Shown one piece after another: positions 1 to 5,367 of a DNA stretch of 5,759 nt. The notes below the pieces were generated by a model that worked only from the letters and a program-made list of their open reading frames with translations, was not told where the DNA came from and did no database searches. Origin of the DNA: an uncultured Verrucomicrobiota bacterium (GTDB taxonomy: Bacteria; Verrucomicrobiota; Kiritimatiellia; RFP12; UBA1067); the NCBI GenBank assembly GCA_945483525.1, contig CALYRV010000094.1:1-5759 (forward strand). Reading direction: 5' to 3'. Position 1 is the first letter of the stretch; each line of letters begins with the position of its first letter. A program made the translations under genes and the position numbers.

Positions 1-1
1 G

Positions 2-136
2 ACTAAAATCAGCAATTTGTTGACGTATTTACGTCGAAAAGGCGATATTTACAATTCGGGAACGGATACAAAACCTCTCTGGAAGCTCACTGACAAAGCG
101 AGAAAAGCCCTGTTAGTCAAAGAGACGTGTCAATGA
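2..136 (+). CDS. 3' end of an upstream gene, winged-helix-like C-terminus (partial)
   Basis: An open frame enters from the left edge and ends at TGA 134-136, giving 44 visible residues. The visible part starts TKISNLLTYLRRKGDIYN, then has a short turn (SGTDTK), a PLWKLT strand and a basic tail. The pattern of a recognition-helix-like segment, then K/R-G-x-I, then a hairpin ending in W-x-L-T is typical of winged helix-turn-helix domains, so I infer DNA or nucleic-acid binding. The family cannot be fixed from 44 residues. It could be the C-terminal wing of an AlbA/Schlafen-like ATP-binding protein or of a regulator sometimes found inside type I restriction operons. It does not resemble the ends of HsdM or HsdS that I know. 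Its stop overlaps the ATG of the next small ORF (ATGA). It is AT-richer (about 41-43% GC) than the hsdR that follows. The frame is plausible, the function weak. Confidence 0.5.
   Translation, partial: TKISNLLTYLRRKGDIYNSGTDTKPLWKLTDKARKALLVKETCQ
22..35. repeat. Short perfect inverted repeat GACGTA-TT-TACGTC
   Basis: Two perfect 6-base arms (22-27 and 30-35) flank a TT spacer. The symmetry extends by a T-G wobble at 21/36 and a T-A pair at 20/37. It lies inside the partial upstream coding sequence. It has the size of a dimeric regulator half-site pair, but a single copy within a gene could easily be chance. No function is assigned. Confidence 0.3.
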
Positions 137-186
137 GTTTAGGCAGCCGGATGATTGCGGATAAGAGCATTAAAGGAGCCAAATGA
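133..186 (+). other. Candidate 17-codon linking ORF with ATGA overlaps at both ends
   Basis: ATG 133-135 overlaps the upstream stop (TGA 134-136), and its own stop (TGA 184-186) overlaps the hsdR start (ATG 183-185). It would encode MSLGSRMIADKSIKGAK. ATGA overlaps are the classic geometry for termination-reinitiation coupling, so this mini-ORF could carry ribosomes from the upstream gene to hsdR, whose own Shine-Dalgarno lies within it. I see no convincing Shine-Dalgarno for its own ATG and no recognisable peptide. It may be a fortuitous reading of a 46-base intergenic gap. I list it because the double overlap is exact. Confidence 0.2.
172..178 (+). promoter_or_regulatory. Shine-Dalgarno for hsdR (AAAGGAG)
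   Basis: AAAGGAG sits 4 bases before ATG 183. It fixes that start, because the in-frame codon at 171-173 is TAA and no earlier start is possible. The spacing is short but usable. Confidence 0.75.
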
Positions 187-3100
187 TCGAAACTGAACTC
201 CAGCACAAGGAAATCATGCCGTTCTTCTGCAAGCCGGAAGAAAGCGGCGGGCTTGGCTACCGTGAGACCGAACCGAACATCGTTTCGGATGATCTCTTCA
301 TTCCCAGCCAGCTGGCGGAGTTCGTCAAGACGGCCGATCCGCAGACGTGGAAGTCGCTCCTGGCGAACCATCACGGGAGTGAACAGGAACTCGCCGTTGC
401 GCTCAAGGATGCGATCCGCAAGGGCATCCTCGAATCAAGCAATGTCGCTGTCTGGCTGAACACGCATAAGGCCATCACGTTCGAGGGCGAGACCGTGCCG
501 CTTTACTTCGTCAGCGGGACGGAACTTGGGGGCGATGCGGATTTCAAGAAGAATATCTTTGCCGCCGTCGAGGAGATGAAGCACAGGATCGTCTGCGACG
601 GTGTGACGCTCCAGAACCTACGCCCCGACATCTCATTCTTCCTCAACGGAATCTTCATCGGCTACATGGAGCTGAAGAGCGTTACGAACGGACAGACGGC
701 CAAGGTGCAGGGACGCGGCAAGATCATCGGCGACTACCTTGAAAGCGTCAAGGGCATGGCCGAACGTGCCAAGGCACACCCTGCCGCGCTTGACGACCGC
801 CGCGAGACGCTTTGGATGTTCGAGAAGGGCATCCATCTCACGACGACGGACGTGAACGAGACCTACGTCATCCGTTCCATCGGCGGCTTCTACGACGATG
901 CGGTCAAGGGCTTTGCCGACAACACGGTGAGCATCACGCAGCTCAAGCCGGACATGGAAAAGGTGTTCAAGATATATCCAATTACGAGCGAATTGCTGTC
1001 GAACAAGCAGCGGTTCGTCGAGGTCATGCATGCGCTCTACTCCAAGAAGATGATCGAGCGCGAGATCCTCTACTACAACTTTCTTCAATACAAATACAAG
1101 GACGAGGGCAAGGGCAGTAAGAAACACAAGGTGCGCGTCAGCCATCGCGGTACGCTCATTTCGCCGCGTCCCAAGCAGAAGTTCGGCTGCGACCGCATTC
1201 TCGGACGCGTCCGCGAAATGCTGGAGCATGAGAAAGAACCCGACTTCTACCGCGAGCGTCTCAAGAAGGAACTCAAGGCGCTCGGCGTGACGGGCGAAAA
1301 GCTTGAAGGCATCCTCGCTGACCGCGACCGCTACTGCAACAACAAGTATGTCTATTCGCTCCTCCTCCAGTATGCGGCGGGCTTCGGCAAGAGCAACATC
1401 ATCGGCTGGACGGCCCTGCAGCTCAAGGATCTCCGGCACGAGGGGGAATGGGCGTTCGACAAGGTGATGATTGTCGTCGACCGGCTCCAGCTTCGTGACC
1501 AGATCGACACAATGATGATGTCCATGAACATTGACAAGAGCATGTTCACGGAGGTCACGAACCAGGACGAGTTCATCGCGGCGCTGACGGGCCTCAAGCG
1601 CATCATCGTTGTCAATATTCAGAAGTTCCTTGAACTTCAGAACGCGCTCGACAAGTCCGACAAGACCTTGAAGCAGATGCGCGTCGCCTTTCTCATCGAC
1701 GAGATCCACCGCTCGAACACGGGCGACAGCAACAAGGAGATGATCAATCTCTTCGAGAAGCTGCAGGACGGCATCAACGGTGCGGTCGCGCAGGGCGGCG
1801 GCAAGGTCTACAAGAAGAACCTCATCGTCGGCTTCACGGCGACGCCGACAGAAAAGGTTCTGGCGCGGTTCGGCGAGTTCAAGAGCGCGAGCATCATTCC
1901 GACCTGGGTTCCGTTCGATGCCTACACGATGCAAGAGGCCATTGATGACGGGTACATCCTCAATCCGACCAAGCACATCATTCCCGTCGTCAGCAAGATC
2001 AACTTTGGGGTTCCTGCGGATTACGACCCAGGCGCCGAGGATCAGACGATCACCATCGACAAGACGAAGATCTACGGCAACAGCGACCGCATGGAGCAGA
2101 TCTCGCACTTCATCGTCAACCGGCTCGTCAGTCTCGTCTACGGCAAGATCCACGGCACAGGCAAGGCCATGCTGGCCGTCACGTCCATTCCGTTCGCCAT
2201 CGACTATTGCAATCGCATCCGCAAGATGATGGGTGAGCGGTGCAAGGAGCCGCTCTACGCGCGGTACGCGAACGCACCCGTCAGCATCGTCTACAGCGAT
2301 AACCAGGAATACGAGTCCAGCGCGTCGATGAACGGGGGCGACAGCGAGGCCAAGGTCATCCAGGACTTCAAGAATGCCAAGAACGGACTGATGATCGTCG
2401 TCGACAAGCTTCAGACGGGCTTTGACGAGCCAAAGTTGCACACGCTCTTCCTCGAAAAGGAAATCTCGGACATCAACGCGATTCAGACCATCAGCCGCGT
2501 CAACCGCACGTGTAAGTACAAGGAGGAATGCCACATCGTCGACCTCTCGTGGCACAACGTCAACGTCGAGAACATCCGCGAGGCGTTCAAGAAATACTGC
2601 GGCATTAACGTGTCGGGATTCAACCCCGAGCAAGAGGCACTCGTCGTGAAGATGCTTTACGACCAGCTCTGTGTCAGCGAGCCGTTCGTCCGCTGGTTCG
2701 CCGAGTACCGGAAGAGGTTGCGCGATCCGCAGTTCATGCTACAGATGGAAGACGGCATCCGCCAGTGGATTCGCGTACAGTTCGAGAGGACGCGCGACAC
2801 GCAGGAACTCAAGGCGACGGACGATGCGTTCATGCAGGCCGTGAACGCCGCCAAGGAACTCCGCAAGACCGTCGGTCAGTACGCCTCGTCGATCAAGTCG
2901 CTGGAGGACGTCCTCGACATCGCACCCAAGTACACCGAGTACACGTTCGAGCATTTCTGGGAAATCTACTGCCGCATCTACCGCTCCTTCATGCAGTGGT
3001 GGAGCGAGAACGATCCGAATAAGCCGCTGCATCCCGAAGTTGAGGGTGACGATGAGATTCCCGGCATTACCATCGCAGAAGAGGCACCGCCGATTGATGA

Positions 3101-3566
3101 CGAATATGATGACGACGATGACGAAGGCGGAGAAGGATCTGGCGGACAGGCGAAGCACAAGCAGGACATCCTGGCGATCATCAAGGCGTGGAACGACGCC
3201 GAACAGCTGACGCAAGCCGAGGTCGAGAAATGGCTGGTCGAAATCGGCAAGTTCTTCGAGTGGCTCTCCGGGCAGGCCAAGTTCATGGCGGTCATCAAGG
3301 ACAGCGTCTTCACGCCGGACATGAAACTCGCGGAGTACACCAAGGTGCTGAAGGTGTACAAGTTCCTGCTCAACAAGCGAATCGATCTCGTCAAGGTGCA
3401 GCTCTTCAAGAAGATGCTCGAGGACAACGGACCGCAGCTCCTCGACGTGTTCATTCAGAGCATGCCCGGCGTCGAGGCCAAGGAGTACACCTTCGACTTC
3501 GCTGAAGAGGGAATGGACATGCTGATGGCAGCGGAGCCGACAACGGAATTTAACGGGGAGAAATAG
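183..3566 (+). CDS. hsdR: Type I restriction endonuclease R subunit (HsdR), 1127 aa
   Basis: This is the motor and nuclease subunit of a type I restriction-modification complex. After HsdM/HsdS recognise unmodified DNA, HsdR translocates it using ATP and cuts at a distance. The N-terminal region carries the PD-(D/E)xK-type nuclease: RPDISFFLNG has Asp149 and YMELKS has Glu163 and Lys165. Two RecA-like SF2 helicase lobes follow. Walker A is AAGFGKS (about 398-404, Lys403), motif II is LIDEIHRS (Asp506-Glu507-Ile508-His509), motif III is GFTATP (550-555), motif V is VVDKLQTGFDEPKL (739-752), and motif VI is IQTISRVNRT (767-776). The remaining roughly 330 residues are a helical C-terminal part, broken by a very acidic Gly/Asp/Glu linker (971-988), that would contact the methylase core. 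Length fits the family (about 1000-1200 aa) and the gene is intact. Motif oddities are F401 in place of the usual Ser in GSGKS, and DEIH instead of DEAH. hsdM and hsdS are not in the window and are presumably upstream. radC starts 3 bases after the TAG stop, implying co-transcription. Confidence 0.95.
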   Translation: MIETELQHKEIMPFFCKPEESGGLGYRETEPNIVSDDLFIPSQLAEFVKTADPQTWKSLLANHHGSEQELAVALKDAIRKGILESSNVAVWLNTHKAITFEGETVPLYFVSGTELGGDADFKKNIFAAVEEMKHRIVCDGVTLQNLRPDISFFLNGIFIGYMELKSVTNGQTAKVQGRGKIIGDYLESVKGMAERAKAHPAALDDRRETLWMFEKGIHLTTTDVNETYVIRSIGGFYDDAVKGFADNTVSITQLKPDMEKVFKIYPITSELLSNKQRFVEVMHALYSKKMIEREILYYNFLQYKYKDEGKGSKKHKVRVSHRGTLISPRPKQKFGCDRILGRVREMLEHEKEPDFYRERLKKELKALGVTGEKLEGILADRDRYCNNKYVYSLLLQYAAGFGKSNIIGWTALQLKDLRHEGEWAFDKVMIVVDRLQLRDQIDTMMMSMNIDKSMFTEVTNQDEFIAALTGLKRIIVVNIQKFLELQNALDKSDKTLKQMRVAFLIDEIHRSNTGDSNKEMINLFEKLQDGINGAVAQGGGKVYKKNLIVGFTATPTEKVLARFGEFKSASIIPTWVPFDAYTMQEAIDDGYILNPTKHIIPVVSKINFGVPADYDPGAEDQTITIDKTKIYGNSDRMEQISHFIVNRLVSLVYGKIHGTGKAMLAVTSIPFAIDYCNRIRKMMGERCKEPLYARYANAPVSIVYSDNQEYESSASMNGGDSEAKVIQDFKNAKNGLMIVVDKLQTGFDEPKLHTLFLEKEISDINAIQTISRVNRTCKYKEECHIVDLSWHNVNVENIREAFKKYCGINVSGFNPEQEALVVKMLYDQLCVSEPFVRWFAEYRKRLRDPQFMLQMEDGIRQWIRVQFERTRDTQELKATDDAFMQAVNAAKELRKTVGQYASSIKSLEDVLDIAPKYTEYTFEHFWEIYCRIYRSFMQWWSENDPNKPLHPEVEGDDEIPGITIAEEAPPIDDEYDDDDDEGGEGSGGQAKHKQDILAIIKAWNDAEQLTQAEVEKWLVEIGKFFEWLSGQAKFMAVIKDSVFTPDMKLAEYTKVLKVYKFLLNKRIDLVKVQLFKKMLEDNGPQLLDVFIQSMPGVEAKEYTFDFAEEGMDMLMAAEPTTEFNGEK
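3555..3560 (+). promoter_or_regulatory. Shine-Dalgarno for radC (GGGGAG)
   Basis: GGGGAG lies within the last codons of hsdR, 9 bases before ATG 3570. It supports this start over the internal ATG at 3612, and indicates that radC is translated from the same transcript. Confidence 0.65.
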
Positions 3567-3569
3567 CCG

Positions 3570-4337
3570 ATGATCGCCACACCCAGCAACCGCGCCCATG
3601 CGTCAGGCGAGATGCCCCGTGAAAAATTCGCGGCGACTGGACGCGCCGGTGCGCTCACGTCGGAAGATCTCCTGGCCATCCTTCTCAAGACGGGTGCGCC
3701 CGGCTGCGACGTGTTTACGCTGGCGCATCGGCTCATAGCCGCGTTCGGGGGAACGGGGCATCTTGTCCGGGCCGAACTCTCGACGCTCAAACGGCAGATT
3801 GAGGTGTACAACGAGCAGCACCCCGAGGCGAAGATTCTCGGAATCGGCGAGGCCAAGCGCATGGAACTCGCGGCGGCGTTCGAGCTGGTGCGGCGCGAGT
3901 ACGCGGGGCGCGATGACGACGAACGGAAGCTTGATGTCTCGAAGGTAGAGAACCGCTACCGCATCTTCCGCCGCGTTCTCCGTCCCGAAGATCGGCAGGA
4001 GAACTTCTGCGTGTTGGTGCTTGACACCAAGATGCATCCGCTCACAGATCCATTTATCGTCTTTCGCGGCACGATGGATCGGACTATGGTTCATCCGCGC
4101 GAAGTATTTCAAGAGGCGGTCCGTTGGGGCGCACACGCCATCATGGTCGCGCACAACCATCCGTCTGGCGACCCGCAGCCGGGCAAGGCCGACATCGAGA
4201 TGACCAAGACACTCATTGAGGCGTCGCGGATTATGTCGATACCGCTTCTTGACCATCTTGTCCTCGGGGCCATCGATTCGGCCGACGGAAAGGGCTACGT
4301 CTCGATGCGCGAAAATGGGATAGTGAGGTTCAAATAG
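3570..4337 (+). CDS. radC: RadC-like protein (HhH plus JAMM/MPN domain), 255 aa
   Basis: This is a RadC/YeeS-type protein. Residues 16-60 (PREKF...LTSEDLLAILLKTG...LAHRLIAAFGG) and 89-106 (ILGIGEAKRMELAAAFEL) form the N-terminal UPF0758 helix-hairpin-helix part, a likely DNA-contact element. The C-terminal MPN/JAMM domain (about 130-250) has FCVLVLDTK (146-154), TMVHPREVF (172-180) and the metal signature HNHPSGDPQPGKAD (His195, His197, Asp208), so the zinc site looks intact. It ends with LLDHLVLG and YVSMRE, as RadC proteins do. The fold is that of JAMM metallopeptidases. The biochemical role of RadC is unsettled, and the name is historical since the original E. coli radC102 lesion was traced to recG. 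Compared with the usual length of about 225 aa it has an N-terminal extension of roughly 14 residues and an insertion (about 72-88) before the GIG hairpin. It sits between hsdR and ABC-3C genes, which suggests a defence role rather than housekeeping. The following gene is in the same frame, past two TAG codons. Confidence 0.93.
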   Translation: MIATPSNRAHASGEMPREKFAATGRAGALTSEDLLAILLKTGAPGCDVFTLAHRLIAAFGGTGHLVRAELSTLKRQIEVYNEQHPEAKILGIGEAKRMELAAAFELVRREYAGRDDDERKLDVSKVENRYRIFRRVLRPEDRQENFCVLVLDTKMHPLTDPFIVFRGTMDRTMVHPREVFQEAVRWGAHAIMVAHNHPSGDPQPGKADIEMTKTLIEASRIMSIPLLDHLVLGAIDSADGKGYVSMRENGIVRFK

Positions 4338-4346
4338 CAATAGGCC

Positions 4347-4853
4347 ATGAATGCAGTTTCACAGAATCCATTGATCAACCGAGCGCGGGATTGCATGGTG
4401 CGTCCCACCGATCAGAAGCGCGTTCGCAATGATGCGCCGATGTTTGTGCGCCAGCTCGATTTGATCGAGATCAAAGATGATGATGACGTTCTTGAGGCGA
4501 TCAAACGCAAGTTCCAGGCGGACGAGAACCGGCAGAAGTGGATTCGTGACGAGGTGGTCAGTGTGGACGATCTCGACGACTACGAGGATCGCCTTAAGGA
4601 GTTTCATAGATTGTATTCTTCACGTGAAGATACAGAGCCTGTAACAGAGGAGGATAAAAAGAAATTCGGGAGAGGTACACTTCAGAAGTGCGAATTGAAG
4701 GCGGCCGAAATCACTGTTTCATCTGTTGTCCCGTACACTGGTTATGGTGCGGGGATGTTGCACACCCTCGCGGATCACTTGGTGATTGGCTGGCATCCTG
4801 AGTGGAAGGAGCGGTTGCGCAGGAATGAAAGCGAGGTGGGTGATGGCGAGTGA
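4347..4853 (+). CDS. Stand-alone ABC-3C effector C-terminal domain (CTD-like) protein, 168 aa
   Basis: I recognise this as the C-terminal domain normally fused to effectors of ABC-three-component systems. The first 30 or so residues are a short basic leader. Then come FVRQLDLIEI (33-42), an acidic helix leading to AIKRKFQADENRQKWIRDEV (51-70), DDLDDYEDRLKEF (74-86), a charged spacer (91-112), and the closing signature GMLHTLADHLVIGWHPEWK (136-154). In the family the CTD is thought to link the effector to the middle component. There are no nuclease, peptidase or other catalytic motifs, and only 9 bases separate it from radC, so no room exists for a decayed effector domain in any frame. Its Shine-Dalgarno is poor (TAGG, 2 bases before the ATG), so it may rely on coupling to radC termination. 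Its 3' half is AT-richer than its 5' half. It overlaps the next gene by 11 bases. Family recall is by eye and the CTD subtype is not assigned. Confidence 0.7.
   Translation: MNAVSQNPLINRARDCMVRPTDQKRVRNDAPMFVRQLDLIEIKDDDDVLEAIKRKFQADENRQKWIRDEVVSVDDLDDYEDRLKEFHRLYSSREDTEPVTEEDKKKFGRGTLQKCELKAAEITVSSVVPYTGYGAGMLHTLADHLVIGWHPEWKERLRRNESEVGDGE
4833..4836 (+). promoter_or_regulatory. Shine-Dalgarno for the middle-component gene (GAGG)
   Basis: GAGG ends 6 bases before ATG 4843 and decides between three in-frame starts (4786, 4825, 4843). The two upstream ATGs lack a well-placed motif. Confidence 0.55.
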
Positions 4854-5364
4854 ACGCGGAGTGTTCGCCGAGGAATATCGCGTTTGGCATACGCCAGCGA
4901 TTGGGGCGTATCTCTTTTGGCGTTTTGCGACTATTTTCGTTCAGAAGAGCAGGGGCGGACAGTTGCCGAGCTGTATTCATTTCTTTCTGCTTGCCGGCAT
5001 GTTGCGCGATGTCAGAATCGTTACGAAGTACATCTTTCGGAGATTGTCCTTGCTGACAGTCGTAAAGGCCATCAAGGAAAATGGCGACGCGGACCTAATA
5101 GACGGGATTCATGACCGGGTTCGCAATTCGATGGAATACACATCAGCGGCAATAGACATAGCCGTTGCGTCCGGCATGATGGAGTGGAACTTTGAGTCAG
5201 CGTCCCTGCGTCCGCTCAAAATGCCGACAATCCGAGGAAGCGGCACATATCGTGACTCGTCCTATTTCAATAAGTTGGTGACTATTGCCGAGACGTTGGG
5301 CAAGCTCTTTGCTGCCATCCCGTCTGTAAGTGAAATCGCTGCACTCCTGAAAGTGAGGTTGTGA
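4843..5364 (+). CDS. ABC-3C system middle component, 173 aa
   Basis: This is a small helical protein with the layout of ABC-three-component middle components. It has an N-terminal EEYRVWHTPAIGAYLFWRFA segment (10-29), comparable with the family's P-A-x-G-A-x-L-L-W-R-F stretch. It then has LPSCIHFFLLAGMLRDVRIV (41-60), a positively charged region, and IHDRVRNSMEYTSAAIDIAV (89-108). SGMMEW (110-115) leads into a polar part, and a helix (145-171) closes the protein. Middle components are predicted to bridge the ABC ATPase and the effector CTD, with no enzymatic activity of their own. The hydrophobic stretches are short and mixed with charge, so I do not call membrane segments. I chose ATG 4843 for its Shine-Dalgarno and for the 11-base overlap with the upstream stop. 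Starting at 4786 would add 19 residues with no family-like features. GC is near 50% in places, lower than radC and hsdR. Identification rests on context plus motif recall, and the subtype is unknown. Confidence 0.7.
   Translation: MASERGVFAEEYRVWHTPAIGAYLFWRFATIFVQKSRGGQLPSCIHFFLLAGMLRDVRIVTKYIFRRLSLLTVVKAIKENGDADLIDGIHDRVRNSMEYTSAAIDIAVASGMMEWNFESASLRPLKMPTIRGSGTYRDSSYFNKLVTIAETLGKLFAAIPSVSEIAALLKVRL
5355..5358 (+). promoter_or_regulatory. Shine-Dalgarno for the ABC-3C ATPase gene (GAGG)
   Basis: GAGG within the last codons of the middle-component gene lies 9 bases before ATG 5368. It supports that start and co-translation with the preceding gene. Confidence 0.6.
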
Positions 5365-5367
5365 ACT

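Noticed and set aside
20..49. Promoter-like TTGACG with GATATT about 18 bases downstream
   Set aside because: The -10 match is weak, it lies in coding sequence of the upstream gene, and the genes look like one operon. Not enough for a promoter call.
1780..2229. Plus-strand overlapping ORF, rich in Arg and Ser
   Set aside because: Out-of-frame shadow of hsdR. Its Ser/Arg-rich composition is typical of shifted GC-rich codons.
633..2633. 666-codon antisense ORF across hsdR
   Set aside because: It is in exact codon register with hsdR. It stays open because hsdR avoids TTA, CTA and TCA codons here. The translation is low-complexity, rich in D, V, L and R, with no family resemblance.
2739..3599. 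286-codon antisense ORF over the hsdR 3' end
   Set aside because: Same register effect as above. It is bounded by a CTA codon of hsdR and lies over clear HsdR sequence.
3603..4340. 245-codon antisense ORF over radC
   Set aside because: It is codon-aligned with radC, whose frame carries the JAMM and HhH motifs. The antisense product has no recognisable domain.
4786..4842. Upstream starts for the middle component at 4786 or 4825
   Set aside because: They would add 19 or 6 residues without family-like features and have poorly placed Shine-Dalgarno motifs. ATG 4843 has GAGG at 6 bases.
4884..5114. 76-codon plus-strand ORF within the middle-component gene
   Set aside because: The other frame carries the middle-component-like motifs and has the Shine-Dalgarno and operon spacing. 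This ORF has no good ribosome binding site.
4322..5360. Identical 9-mer AGTGAGGTT at 4322-4330 and 5352-5360
   Set aside because: Both encode a Val-Arg pair near a gene end, and the second serves as a Shine-Dalgarno. A 9-base match at this distance is expected by chance.
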